A DNA stretch of 64,000 nucleotides from Vulcanimicrobiota bacterium (GCA_027459645.1 DAIDHQ010000039.1:32911-96910); one strand, 5' to 3'. Shown: positions 24,040 to 33,017, counted from the first letter of the stretch. Translations and numbers: made by a program. The notes: generated by a model not told the origin, from the letters alone.

Positions 24040-25541
24040 GCGAGAATTCGGCGAAGATCAAGGCGCTAGCAAGTGTGTACGAACGTCGCCTTGCCCAATC
24101 GCACTTGCTAGACTTTGCTCGGCGCGTAAATCCTTGGTTTGAAGCGCCGGTGCACCTCAAGTACCTTGCCGGCCATCTTGAACGCATCGAAAGCGGCGCA
24201 ATCACGCGCCTTGCAATCACCGCGCCGCCCGGTCACGGCAAATCGTCGCTGACGCAGGCGTTCGTTGCGTGGTTCATTGGTCGCGACCCGAAACGTCGCG
24301 TCCTTGCGCTGTCGGGAAATCAGGCGTTGGCGCGCCGCAACAGTCGTGCCGTGCGCGGTATGCTGCAGAATCCGGCGTGGCCGTTCGAGTGTCGCCTCTC
24401 CGGCGAGGCGCTCGAAGAATGGGAAACGTCCGAGGGCGGCGGCGTTCGCGCGATCGGTCGCGATGGGCAACTCACGGGCTTCCGCGCTGAAGCGATTTTG
24501 TTCGATGACGTCCAGCCGGATGCTGGCACGCTGACGTCGCGGCAAGATGACGAGGCGTGGTACCGCGAGATATCGTCGACGCGTCTGGAGCCCAACGGCG
24601 TGCAGGTGTTGATCGCAACACGATGGGCGGAGGATGACCTTATCGGTCGTCTGCGTGAAGGCGCAAGCGCGATGGAGTGGACATTCGTCGACTTGCCGGC
24701 GCTGGCGCGCGAAAATGACCCGCTAGGGCGCGCGGAGGGCGACGCCCTATGGCCAGAGCGTTGGCCCGTTGACGTTCTGCGCAAGCGCAAGTCGGAGGTT
24801 GGCAGTCTCGCCTTCGCGTGCCAATACCAGGGCGCGCCGGTGCCTCCCGAGGGGCGCTTCGTTCAGCGCGCGTGGTTTCCGCGCTATACGCCCGGTTCGT
24901 TGCCGGCATTTAAGAAAATTGTGCTCGGCGTCGACTGCGCAGCAAAAGCCGAGAAGCGAAACGACAATAGCGCGATCGCCGCAGTGGGCGTTCCGGCGTC
25001 TTCTGTCGAGTCGTATCTCCTGGACGTCTGGGCGAAGCGGATTGAATTCCCGGATCTCGTTCGGGCGCTTAAGGAGCACTACGCCCGCTGGAAAGACTTA
25101 AGCGTTCCGGTCTTCGTGTACGTCGAGGACGCGAGCGCCGGCACGCAGCTCGTGCAGTCGCTAAAGCGGGAGTCCGGCATTCCTGTAATCCTCGTAAAGA
25201 CGGGCGGGAAGTCGAAGATCGAGCGCATGGAATCGTTGACCCCTCACTTCGAGGCGGGGCGGGTGTTGCTTCCGGCGCACGCGTCGTGGCTTGGCGCCTT
25301 CGAGGAGGAGCTATACGCGTTCCCTGCGGCGCGCCATGACGATCGGGTCGACGCGTTCGCTATTGCGATTGCTCAGGTGGCGCAGAAGGCGTTTGCATAC
25401 GCTGGAGCATTTTCGTCTGGCGCTTCGGTAGTCGCAGATGGCACCGGAACCGTTCGAACCGTACTCTCGCCGGTGAGTGACGGCGTTCCCCTGGGAAGCG
25501 GAGCCGCGATCAGCCACGCACTGCGCGCGGGGATGTTCTAA
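24036..25541 (+). CDS. terL: Phage terminase large subunit
   Basis: 501 aa from ATG at 24036, coupled to the previous gene. The N-terminal ATPase has Walker A TAPPGHGKSS (about 63-71) and Walker B AILFDDVQ (Asp157/Asp158), followed by ISSTRLEPNGVQVLIATRW (coupling region). The C-terminal RNase H-like nuclease shows Asp300 in VLGVDCA, an acidic VEDASAGTQL and HDDRVDAFA (Asp435 region). It packages DNA into procapsids through a portal. No portal gene follows, as it would in an ordinary phage. Confidence 0.95.
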   Translation: MSENSAKIKALASVYERRLAQSHLLDFARRVNPWFEAPVHLKYLAGHLERIESGAITRLAITAPPGHGKSSLTQAFVAWFIGRDPKRRVLALSGNQALARRNSRAVRGMLQNPAWPFECRLSGEALEEWETSEGGGVRAIGRDGQLTGFRAEAILFDDVQPDAGTLTSRQDDEAWYREISSTRLEPNGVQVLIATRWAEDDLIGRLREGASAMEWTFVDLPALARENDPLGRAEGDALWPERWPVDVLRKRKSEVGSLAFACQYQGAPVPPEGRFVQRAWFPRYTPGSLPAFKKIVLGVDCAAKAEKRNDNSAIAAVGVPASSVESYLLDVWAKRIEFPDLVRALKEHYARWKDLSVPVFVYVEDASAGTQLVQSLKRESGIPVILVKTGGKSKIERMESLTPHFEAGRVLLPAHASWLGAFEEELYAFPAARHDDRVDAFAIAIAQVAQKAFAYAGAFSSGASVVADGTGTVRTVLSPVSDGVPLGSGAAISHALRAGMF

Positions 25542-25604
25542 TGTTGCTCCGGTTCAGGGACCGCCGGCTTTTCTTCCAGCATAGCTTATGGTATAGTTCA
25601 GGGC

Positions 25605-25802
25605 ATGACCCTCGAAGAGAAGGTGCGCGAGAATCGACTGCGGCGGATGGCCGAGCGTCGGGGCTTAGTCCTCACGCGTTCGCGGCGGCGCGACCCGCTT
25701 GCGCTCGACTACGGCCTCTATCGGCTGTTGCGGGCGAAGCGAGTGCTGCTCGAAACGAAGTCGCTCGACGCGATCGAAGCGCGGCTCCTCAAGGGCGAAT
25801 AA
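25605..25802 (+). CDS. Small basic conserved-looking protein
   Basis: 65 aa: MTLEEKVRENRLRRMAERRG, then SRRRDPLALDYGLYRLL. This Arg-rich motif recurs, from memory, in short actinobacterial and phage proteins of unknown function. It likely folds as two helices and may bind nucleic acid. It lies 63 bases after terL. Confidence 0.55.
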   Translation: MTLEEKVRENRLRRMAERRGLVLTRSRRRDPLALDYGLYRLLRAKRVLLETKSLDAIEARLLKGE

Positions 25803-25867
25803 AACAAGAGGCTCCCCGCGTGTTGCGTACGCGAGAAGCCAGGGCCAAAAGAAAGGGTTAATTTCTC

Positions 25868-26251
25868 ATGGCAAGAGTTACAGTACCACATTCCGGGTCG
25901 AGTGAGACATCGAACCTCGTCCGGTTTCCCGACGTCGCGGAGAGAATGGAGCGGCGGATGCGCGCTCCCGAAGTTCTCGATTTTGTTGGCACGACGGGGG
26001 CCGATGAGAAGGTCGCGCAATTCCCCGACGCGATCGGACGGTGTGAGCGACGGCTCGAGCGTTTAGCCAACGCGATTTTGGAATTACAGGAGCGACTGGA
26101 GCGGCGTGCGCGGCGGCTCGGCGTTACGCTTCCCGCGCCTCCGCTTGGTGAAAAGCTCCCGACTGTCCGTCAAATTGCTGACGATGTAACGAAACAGGTC
26201 ATGGATGCGCTCGCGCAGGGCGCGGAAGGGCAATATGCAGACCAGCCGTAA
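25868..26251 (+). CDS. Element protein of unknown function, helical
   Basis: A 127-aa protein from ATG at 25868. The middle is an amphipathic Arg/Glu-rich helix (RRLERLANAILELQERLERR). The C-terminus overlaps the start of the SEC-C protein by 17 bases. No signal or known motif. Confidence 0.55.
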   Translation: MARVTVPHSGSSETSNLVRFPDVAERMERRMRAPEVLDFVGTTGADEKVAQFPDAIGRCERRLERLANAILELQERLERRARRLGVTLPAPPLGEKLPTVRQIADDVTKQVMDALAQGAEGQYADQP

Positions 26252-27158
26252 CGCGCCGTGTCCGTGTGGAAGCGGACGCAAATACAAAGTCTGCTGCCTC
26301 GCAAAAGACGAGGCGCAACACAAGCCGCGTATCGACAAAGACGCGCTGATCGTCTGCATGCCGACCCGCGGGCAGATCACCTACGAAACGGAGCTTGCCC
26401 TTCGTGAGACGCTGCGTGGCTTCGATGCGCTCTTTTGCACGATCGGGCGCAAGCCCGTGGTCGAGGCGCGAAACTGGCTTGCGCGCAGCGCGCTGAGCGC
26501 GATCGACGCGAATCCACTCGCGTTTACGCCGCGCGAGTGGTTCATCTTGTGGATCGACGACGACGCGTGGTGGCAGCAGGGCACCGTTCAGATTCTCGTC
26601 GACGGGTTACGGAAGGACCGCGCGACAGACGTTGTGTTCGGCCTTTTTGGAAACCGCACGCCGTATGCCGGGCCGGCGGCATTCCGTAACGCGAATGACC
26701 TGCAAAGCTTTCCGAAGATGGGCGTCGATTGTCGGCAGGGCGACCTCATACCAATCGAACGCGCAGGCTTTCACTTCGTACTCATGCGAGAGAGCGCGCT
26801 TCGTCGCGTTGGACCTGATCCGTTTACGCCGCGCCGTGCCCACGGCGAGGATTTTGAATTCTGCGAACGGGCGGTCGAAGCGGGCCTCAGTCTGAAAGTC
26901 GCGACCGGCGTGCCGATAGCGCACCTGGACCCGCGCGATGGCACGGCGTACTTCGTCGGCATGGCGCCGATGATGATGGACGGGAACGTCGTGCGCGCCA
27001 TGAGCCTCACGCATGCCACTCCGCAAGGTGTTAAAGAGGCCGAGCTTCGCGAATATGGCGAGCAGATTGGCGATGCAGCCGCGCGTGAGCGTGAGGCGCT
27101 GAGCGAAATTGAATCAGAAATGCAACAGCGGCGCAAGGTCGCAGAGGGAGCGGTATGA
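26235..27158 (+). CDS. SEC-C zinc motif fused to a GT-A glycosyltransferase-like domain
   Basis: 307 aa from ATG at 26235, with GGAAGGGC upstream. Residues 5-20 are a textbook SEC-C zinc knuckle (APCPCGSGRKYKVCC). From about residue 35 a GT-A-like fold begins: ALIVCMPTRG, then EWFILWIDDDAWW, where the Asp triad is a candidate metal/nucleotide-sugar DxD site, then HGEDFEFCERAVEAGL. A C-terminal helix ends the protein. It may modify DNA, surface polymers or virion proteins. SEC-C joined to a glycosyltransferase is an unusual combination. Confidence 0.75.
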   Translation: MQTSRNAPCPCGSGRKYKVCCLAKDEAQHKPRIDKDALIVCMPTRGQITYETELALRETLRGFDALFCTIGRKPVVEARNWLARSALSAIDANPLAFTPREWFILWIDDDAWWQQGTVQILVDGLRKDRATDVVFGLFGNRTPYAGPAAFRNANDLQSFPKMGVDCRQGDLIPIERAGFHFVLMRESALRRVGPDPFTPRRAHGEDFEFCERAVEAGLSLKVATGVPIAHLDPRDGTAYFVGMAPMMMDGNVVRAMSLTHATPQGVKEAELREYGEQIGDAAAREREALSEIESEMQQRRKVAEGAV

Positions 27159-27646
27159 TTCCGACCACAGATGGTTCCAAGGCCAAGGCGTTTCTCGCGT
27201 CGCTTAAGCCCGAAGATGCAAACATGCTGCGCGCGGCGATCGTCGCGGCAATTGCGAAGACGTCGGAACTAACCGTCGAGGTCGCCGTCGTATCGCATGC
27301 GCGCAACCTGGACGTTATTCGTGAAACGCAGATAAACGTCGCGGTCATCGAGAATACGGCGCTCGACTGCGCCGCCGACGTTCTTGCAGCGTCCTGGCCC
27401 AAGCGGACCGACGGCGCGCCCGTTACAGATCTGAGCGCGCTCGCTGCCGGCGCCGCGGTCGCGAGCGGAATGAGTCTCGGCAAGGCGCGCGGCGCCATGT
27501 ATCGCGCGGGGAGCGCCCTTGGCGATGTCGAGGCGATTGCTTCGGGCAATCCCGAGAAAATTGTTCGGCGTGGGGCGCAGCACGTTTTCTGGCGCGCGTT
27601 CGGCAAGCTTGGTCGTGGTATTTTCCGCTCGTTCGGAGGTAAGTAG
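27155..27646 (+). CDS. Element protein of unknown function
   Basis: A 163-aa protein coupled by ATGA to the SEC-C protein. The first 90 residues look globular alpha/beta (MLRAAIVAAIAKTSELTVEV). The second half is Ala/Gly-rich helix (LAAGAAVASGMSLGKARGAM) ending in a basic FRSFGGK. A weak membrane or membrane-associated segment is possible. No family recognised. Confidence 0.55.
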   Translation: MIPTTDGSKAKAFLASLKPEDANMLRAAIVAAIAKTSELTVEVAVVSHARNLDVIRETQINVAVIENTALDCAADVLAASWPKRTDGAPVTDLSALAAGAAVASGMSLGKARGAMYRAGSALGDVEAIASGNPEKIVRRGAQHVFWRAFGKLGRGIFRSFGGK

Positions 27647-27648
27647 CG

Positions 27649-28842
27649 ATGCGAGGGCATTTCAAACGGCGCACATACCGGGATAAGAAGACCGGCGCGA
27701 TTCGCACGGCCACCACATGGTCGGTGCTTTACGATCTTCCGACTGCTCCGGGCGAAAAGCGCAAGCAGAAGATCAAGTCTGGATTCGCAACGAAGCGGGA
27801 CGCGGTTGCGTGGTTCACGCGTAAGGCGGAGGAATTACGTCAAGGCATTGCGCCGGCGGATGACCGTATTACGGTTGAGCAGTACCTAACGAATTGGCTG
27901 ACGACTGCGGAGGGGACCGTTTCGGCGCTCGCACTCCACGCGTACAAGAACCACGTCGAGCAGCATATCATCCCCGCGCTTGGTGCAATCCGACTAGTGG
28001 ATTTGCGCGCGACGCACGTTGAAACCGCCAAGGCTCGTTGGTCGACGAGCGCCCCGAAGGGACGAAAGACGGGGCGCCTGAGCGATCGCACGGTGCGGCA
28101 TATCTATTCCACGCTGAACACGGCGCTTAACCGCGCTGTTCGTCACCGAATGATCCCCGTTAATCCGTGCGAGTTTGTCGACGCTCCTCGCGTAGAGAGG
28201 CGCGAAATGCAGGCGCTCGACGCGGCGGCTGGCGCGCGGATGATCGAATTACTTGAAGGCTCGCACATTGGAGCCGCGATCGTGACGGCATTGGGCACGG
28301 GGCTCCGGCGGGGCGAACTGCTCGCGCTAAAATGGTCCGACGTCGACCTCGATGCGGGGCTCCTCACCGTTCAGCGTTCGCTCGAGCGCGCAACGAAGGC
28401 AACGCGTTTCAAAGATCCAAAGACGAAACGCTCGCGAAGGACTGTTAGCATCCCGCGTTTCGTGGTCGACCGCCTGCGGCGCCATCGTATGGAGCAGGCT
28501 GAGCGTTTCTTGTCCCTGGGTCTCGGTCGCCCGACGGCAGACGCGCTCGTATTCGAGCGGTTAGGCGAACCGTGGGTCCCTAATACGTTTGGAACGGCGT
28601 TTCGACGCGAACTAAAGCGGTTGGAATTGCCGGCAATTCGTCTGCATGACCTCCGCCATTCATTCGCGTCGATGGCGCTCGCTGCCGGCGTTGATCTGAA
28701 GACGGTTTCGAGCGCACTCGGGCACTCGACGATCTCAACGACGGCGGATGTTTACGCGCACGTTACGGCGGCCATGAAAAAGGACGCCGCCGCTCGCCTC
28801 GATGCCGCCCTCGCCGGGGCCGCAAAACGTGCAAGTGGATAG
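27649..28842 (+). CDS. int: Tyrosine site-specific integrase
   Basis: 397 aa, starting two bases after the previous stop. An N-terminal arm-binding region is followed by a SAM-like core-binding domain (TVEQYLTNWL) and a catalytic domain. Catalytic residues: Arg220 in GTGLRRGELLALKW, His333/Arg336 in LHDLRHSFAS, His in LGHSTISTTADVYAH and Tyr369. It recombines attP with the 3' end of tRNA-Leu(CAA), whose duplicated ends flank the element 60 bases downstream. Length fits the phage-integrase family. Confidence 0.97.
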   Translation: MRGHFKRRTYRDKKTGAIRTATTWSVLYDLPTAPGEKRKQKIKSGFATKRDAVAWFTRKAEELRQGIAPADDRITVEQYLTNWLTTAEGTVSALALHAYKNHVEQHIIPALGAIRLVDLRATHVETAKARWSTSAPKGRKTGRLSDRTVRHIYSTLNTALNRAVRHRMIPVNPCEFVDAPRVERREMQALDAAAGARMIELLEGSHIGAAIVTALGTGLRRGELLALKWSDVDLDAGLLTVQRSLERATKATRFKDPKTKRSRRTVSIPRFVVDRLRRHRMEQAERFLSLGLGRPTADALVFERLGEPWVPNTFGTAFRRELKRLELPAIRLHDLRHSFASMALAAGVDLKTVSSALGHSTISTTADVYAHVTAAMKKDAAARLDAALAGAAKRASG

Positions 28843-28904
28843 CTCATTTCACCCGCACCCGTTAGCAGTGCGTTGACAGTCGAAGCGTTTTCGGGAAAGT
28901 CCAA

Positions 28905-28939
28905 GCACGAAAATTGGTGGGGAAGGTGGGATTTGAACC
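28905..28939. repeat. attR, right 35-bp copy overlapping tRNA-Leu 3' end
   Basis: Identical to 15240-15274. Positions 28915-28939 belong to the intact tRNA gene and the other 10 bases to its flank. Confidence 0.92.
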
Positions 28940-28998
28940 CACACGAGTTGCCCCGGCCGCTTTTGAGGCGGCTGCGTCTGCCGTTCCGCCACTTCCCC
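28915..28998 (-). tRNA. tRNA-Leu (anticodon CAA), integration target
   Basis: The acceptor GGGGAAG pairs with CTTCCCC, then A and encoded CCA. The anticodon stem GCCGC/GCGGC frames CTCAAAA, giving CAA. A long variable arm is present. The gene is intact because the element supplies the same 3' end. Confidence 0.95.
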
Positions 28999-31355
28999 TA
29001 GAGTGACCCGCCCCGATTCGCGCTGACGGTCGGGGGTCCTTGTATCGGGAACGTGATCCAGCGCGTGGCGCCCGGGCCGAACGGAACGTCTAGCCGGTCG
29101 TACGGCTTGCCCGGGGTGCCCGAGGCGACCGCCGAGATCGAGCGCGCGGGTGCGTTCGCGACCACTTTCACGACGAGCGACGTCGCGTTCGGCGCGAGCG
29201 AGAACGTCTTTTCGAAGCGCACGGGCGTTGCTGCAAGATCCGGTGCGGTGTACGAACACGTAAGTTCTGCTCGCACGCCGGTCGAAGTGACGCGACAGTC
29301 GTAATGCCGGTTGAAGGTCCCGGCGGGAAACGGATGCGTGTAGGGCGCGATGTAATCGCGCGGTGACGGTGAGGGGGGCGTAGCAACGTCGTCGCGCGCG
29401 GCGCCGATCGGCGTAAAGACGTTGCGATGCGTCGCGAGATCTTCGAACACGAACGAACGCGCGCCGGCATCCGCCGATACGATCGCGCGCACGCGGCCGT
29501 TGTCCAGCACGAAGGTCGAACTGCCGTCGCGGAAGGCGTCGAATGCATAGGCGATGGCACGTCCAGGCGGCACCGCACGAAACGGCGGTCCGCTGCCCGG
29601 CACGAACGCATGCGCGGTCACGGGGATCGCGTTGGAATCGAAATGCGGTGTCTTGAGAATGGTGCTTCCGGCGCGATGTAAGCCGACGTCGATCGCGCCA
29701 CCCGGCGGTAGCACGAACGCGGGAACGTGGATGTTCCGTCCGTCTATATGCAGCGTCGTTGCTGCAATCGCACGCGCATGTTCCGACGGATTAAACACAT
29801 CGAGCAGTGCATGCTTTCCGCTTGCGTTCACGAGCAGCGCCGCATCGCGAATACCACCCGTGCTGGAATGCGTTCGCGCGCGAATCGCATCGACGGTCGG
29901 CCCGATCGCGATGCTCTCGCGCAGCGCACGAAGCTTGGCGGCCGTCTGCGTTTCGAAACGCAAAGGTGCAAGTATTTGCGGCACGACGAGCGCTCGTACG
30001 CTGCGCAGATCAGCAAGCGAGTCATAGCGGATATCGACGAGCCGGCAGGTCAGCGCGAGCGCGCGGCAGCGCTGTTGCGCGGCAATCGTAGCATCGGCCA
30101 GCGCGGCAAACCGCGCATTGGTCATCACCGAAGGATCGTAGGCACTTCCGAGCCACGCGATGCTGGCGTCGAATTTCGGCTGCATCGACGCGAGCAGCGT
30201 ACCGTGCCGGCGAACGAGATCGCCGAATGCCGCGGTCGGCGCATAACGTGCCGCAGCGGTGCCCTGAAGCGTAAAGGCGGCATCCCACGCGTAGAACCAG
30301 TTCGCCCACGGCGCCTCCCAGCCGGCCGGATTGAGCGTGTCCTGCAGCGGAAAATTGACGACGCCGTGAGCGCCGCTCTGTACGAGTTCGTGCAATGCCA
30401 GCGTGGTATTTTCGGGCGCAGCGGCGCGCGGACGCACTTCGTCAGCGCCTTGCAGCCAGCCGGCTTGAAACTCGCTCGCCATTACCGGCATCCCCGGTTG
30501 CGTCTGCAATAAGCCGGTCGAAAACGCAAGCTGCGAAAGATCGTGTTCGCCGATGCGATACGCGTCGCTTTGGTACCAGTTTCCCCACGCCCACACGGGT
30601 GAAGCCGCGGTTACCTTCATCTGGTACGTGTTGATAAAGAGCGGCACGCGGGTTCCGACAGCTGATTGCACCGTGCTCTTCAACCAGTCGATGTAGCGGT
30701 GCCAATGCGGCGCAGGCCAGGTATCGTTGTCGATGTAGGCGCCCTGATCGTCATCGAGCGCGATCGCGATCACGTCATGCGACCAGGGCTCGATCGCGGT
30801 AAGAACGTCGTGAAGCCAGCGCGCCGCGTACGTCAAATGCGTGCGGTTGTGCAGCCACTCTTGCGCGGCCTGGTCGGCGTGGGCGTTTTGCAACGTCGCG
30901 GTCGCCGGATAGCGGCCTTCGAGCACGTCGTGCAACGGCATAGTATAGGCGGGACGCTCCAGCAACCACGCCGGATAGCCGCCGTTGCGCCATTCGTTGC
31001 GAATCACGGGGCCGGGCCGCACGATCACTTTGAATCCGAGTTCGTGGATGATCGAAAAGAGCGCGCGCAGGTTGCGGCGCGGGTTGGTGTGCCCGTCGAA
31101 GTCGATCGTCGTCGCATCGGGCTCGTGCCAGTTCCAAATGAGGTACAGATCGATCGTATTAATGCCGATCGCGCGATAGCGTTCGAGATCGCTGCGCCAT
31201 TGGTCGCGCGGCGTGCGTTCGTAGAAGAACGCGGCGCCGTACACGAAGTACGGCTTGCCGTCGACGGTAAATTCCGGGACGCCGCGATCGTGAACGATCG
31301 CCGAGGTGTGCCAGGTGCTCCACAGGAGCCCGAGGAGCATCAAGCAGGCATGCAT
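28998..31355 (-). CDS. GH35-like beta-galactosidase family protein, exported
   Basis: A 785-aa protein with a short hydrophobic N-terminus. GH35 features: FVYGAAFFYERTPRDQW, LYLIWNWHEP, VIVRPGPVIRNEW and GGYPAWLLERP. The nucleophile loop is intact (Glu295 in VMASEFQAGW). The acid/base loop, normally QxENEYG, reads IALDDDQGAY (about 199-207), so the catalytic Glu is replaced by Asp. C-terminal beta domains follow. The stop overlaps the first base of tRNA-Leu. It may be an altered-specificity or inactive glycosidase acting on galactosides outside the cell. Confidence 0.8.
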   Translation of the reverse strand: MHACLMLLGLLWSTWHTSAIVHDRGVPEFTVDGKPYFVYGAAFFYERTPRDQWRSDLERYRAIGINTIDLYLIWNWHEPDATTIDFDGHTNPRRNLRALFSIIHELGFKVIVRPGPVIRNEWRNGGYPAWLLERPAYTMPLHDVLEGRYPATATLQNAHADQAAQEWLHNRTHLTYAARWLHDVLTAIEPWSHDVIAIALDDDQGAYIDNDTWPAPHWHRYIDWLKSTVQSAVGTRVPLFINTYQMKVTAASPVWAWGNWYQSDAYRIGEHDLSQLAFSTGLLQTQPGMPVMASEFQAGWLQGADEVRPRAAAPENTTLALHELVQSGAHGVVNFPLQDTLNPAGWEAPWANWFYAWDAAFTLQGTAAARYAPTAAFGDLVRRHGTLLASMQPKFDASIAWLGSAYDPSVMTNARFAALADATIAAQQRCRALALTCRLVDIRYDSLADLRSVRALVVPQILAPLRFETQTAAKLRALRESIAIGPTVDAIRARTHSSTGGIRDAALLVNASGKHALLDVFNPSEHARAIAATTLHIDGRNIHVPAFVLPPGGAIDVGLHRAGSTILKTPHFDSNAIPVTAHAFVPGSGPPFRAVPPGRAIAYAFDAFRDGSSTFVLDNGRVRAIVSADAGARSFVFEDLATHRNVFTPIGAARDDVATPPSPSPRDYIAPYTHPFPAGTFNRHYDCRVTSTGVRAELTCSYTAPDLAATPVRFEKTFSLAPNATSLVVKVVANAPARSISAVASGTPGKPYDRLDVPFGPGATRWITFPIQGPPTVSANRGGSL

Positions 31356-31409
31356 CGAGCGGTGCTTCGCGCCCGGTACTGCGGCCCCTTACGTCGAAGT
31401 GCGCCGCCG

Positions 31410-32444
31410 ATGGAAATGACGTACGGGGAGCTCCTCGGTCTTTCGGGGCGCCTGCATCTGGAAAAGCTCGAAAGCGAGGCGCTGCGTGGGAACGCGTTGG
31501 GCGATGCGCACGTGCGACCCATCCCGGTCTACACGCCGCCCGGATACGATGCGGACGCCTCCAGCCGCTATCCCGTCTTGTACGTGCTGCACGGCTACAC
31601 GGGCAGCGCGCTCGGTTTGATTGCCGGACGAGCGTGGGAAACCAACGTCGTCCAGTGGGCGGACCGCCTTATCCGAGAAGGAACGATGCGTCCGGTCATC
31701 GTCGCAATTGTCGACGGATGGACGCGCTTGGGCGGTTCTCAATACGTCGATTCCGTGCACAACGGCAACTACGCGACCTACGCCGTCGAGGAGGTCATTC
31801 CGTTCGTCGATCGCACGTATCGCACGATTCCGCGCGCCGGCGGCCGAGCGGTGCTTGGAAAATCGTCCGGCGGCTTCGGATCGATGCATCTGGTGATGGA
31901 GCATCCCGGCACGTTCGCCGCAGTAGCCTCTCACAGCGGAGATTCGTACTTTCAATACGCCCATCCGCCGGCGTTTCCGCACGTGCAGCGCACGCTCGAG
32001 CGCTTTAATTTCTCGATCCGCGCGTTCGTCGAGGCCTTCGAACAGAAGAACAAGCCCGCCCAAAGCGACTTTCATACGATCGAAATGCTTGGCTACGCGG
32101 CGGCCTACTCGCCGCGCTCGGCAACGGCCTTCGATCTCGATCTGCCGTTCGATCTGCGCACCGGCGAACTGCGCGAAGAGGTGTTTGCGCGCTGGCTTTC
32201 GTTCGATCCCGTCGAACGGATCGCGCATCGCGGCGGGGAACTCGGGGAGCTGCGCCTGCGTTACATCGACTGCGGGCGGCGTGACGAGTATGGTCTCGAC
32301 ATCGGCGCGCGTCTGATGGCCGAGCGGATGCGCGAGCTCGGCCTGGAGGTCCGCCACGAGGAATTCGACGACGATCACCGCAACGTCGGGTACCGGTACG
32401 CGGTCTCCATGCCCGCGCTTTCCGCCGTTTTGGACGAGGACTAA
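31410..32444 (+). CDS. Putative esterase (enterochelin-esterase/esterase D-like)
   Basis: 344 aa from ATG at 31410; the upstream open frame is antisense to the glycosidase and not coding. An alpha/beta-hydrolase core has YPVLYVLHGYTGSA, the nucleophile elbow VLGKSSGGFGSMH and a C-terminal EEFDDDHRNVGYRY carrying the expected His. Family members hydrolyse esters of small acids or polysaccharide acetyl/feruloyl groups. No signal peptide. It is divergent from the glycosidase, consistent with a shared carbohydrate-related role, but that is inference. Confidence 0.85.
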   Translation: MEMTYGELLGLSGRLHLEKLESEALRGNALGDAHVRPIPVYTPPGYDADASSRYPVLYVLHGYTGSALGLIAGRAWETNVVQWADRLIREGTMRPVIVAIVDGWTRLGGSQYVDSVHNGNYATYAVEEVIPFVDRTYRTIPRAGGRAVLGKSSGGFGSMHLVMEHPGTFAAVASHSGDSYFQYAHPPAFPHVQRTLERFNFSIRAFVEAFEQKNKPAQSDFHTIEMLGYAAAYSPRSATAFDLDLPFDLRTGELREEVFARWLSFDPVERIAHRGGELGELRLRYIDCGRRDEYGLDIGARLMAERMRELGLEVRHEEFDDDHRNVGYRYAVSMPALSAVLDED

Positions 32445-33017
32445 ATGATTCGACGCTTCCTTTTGTGCGTTGCCCTTGCTGCAGCGCTTCCGCTTTCGGC
32501 GGCGGCGCAACAGGTGACGTTGCCGAAGCCGACGCCCGACTTGCAGACGTACGACGATCCCGCGATGCATTTTCGCGCGCCTGCGAATTACGTTCCGATC
32601 GGTCAGCGGAAGCTGCCGTTGAATGCCTTAACGACCGATGCGCAAATCGTTGCGGCGTGGGCCGTCCCCGACCCGACGCGGCCGAAACGGATCTTGATCG
32701 AACAAGAGTCCTACGAACAAAATTTGAACGGGTTCGATGACGTGTTCGAACAACAAATGCGCACGCAGTTCAGCGGCGTCACGTTCCGTGACAAGCAGCA
32801 CACGACATTAAAGAACGGCATGCCCGCGCTTTATATGACGGCCGTCTGGGGCACGGGGTTTTACGCGACGAAGGCCTACATGTATATTTGGGTCGACGGG
32901 CAGCGTGGCGTCGCGCTTATCTCGATGGCGCAAGTCGGCGAGATCAGCGACCAGACGGCGCGCGCGCAACTCGCAGATTGTACCGCCGTCGCATACCCGG
33001 CCGGCCGCGACTACTAG
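32445..33017 (+). CDS. Exported protein of unknown function
   Basis: 190 aa, starting immediately after the esterase stop. A signal peptide is clear: MIRRFLLCVALAAALPLSAAAQ. The mature part begins LPKPTPDLQTYDDPAMHFRAP, resembling small secreted proteins described as surface-stress or hypothetical exported proteins. It contains a beta-rich core (AYMYIWVDGQRGVALISMAQ) and a lone Cys in its tail. The 3' end overlaps the convergent CGS/CGL gene by four bases. Confidence 0.65.
   Translation: MIRRFLLCVALAAALPLSAAAQQVTLPKPTPDLQTYDDPAMHFRAPANYVPIGQRKLPLNALTTDAQIVAAWAVPDPTRPKRILIEQESYEQNLNGFDDVFEQQMRTQFSGVTFRDKQHTTLKNGMPALYMTAVWGTGFYATKAYMYIWVDGQRGVALISMAQVGEISDQTARAQLADCTAVAYPAGRDY

Larger units (their letters stand above)
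15240..28939 (+). mobile_element. 13.7-kb integrated phage satellite-like element in tRNA-Leu(CAA)
   Basis: A 35-bp perfect direct repeat (15240-15274 and 28905-28939) bounds the region. The right copy is the 3' end of the intact tRNA-Leu gene plus 10 flanking bases. A tyrosine integrase gene sits next to the right copy. All genes run rightward. Phage-type functions present: large terminase, tape-measure-like protein, replication-initiator-like HTH protein with iterons, AlpA-like HTH. Capsid, portal, protease, head-tail connectors, tail tube and lysis genes are not found. The gene set fits a satellite that uses helper-phage capsids, or a deleted prophage. Confidence 0.85.

Noticed and set aside
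30666..31409. N-terminal extension of the esterase gene
   Set aside because: The extension is antisense to the glycosidase and lacks family similarity; esterase homology begins after ATG 31410.
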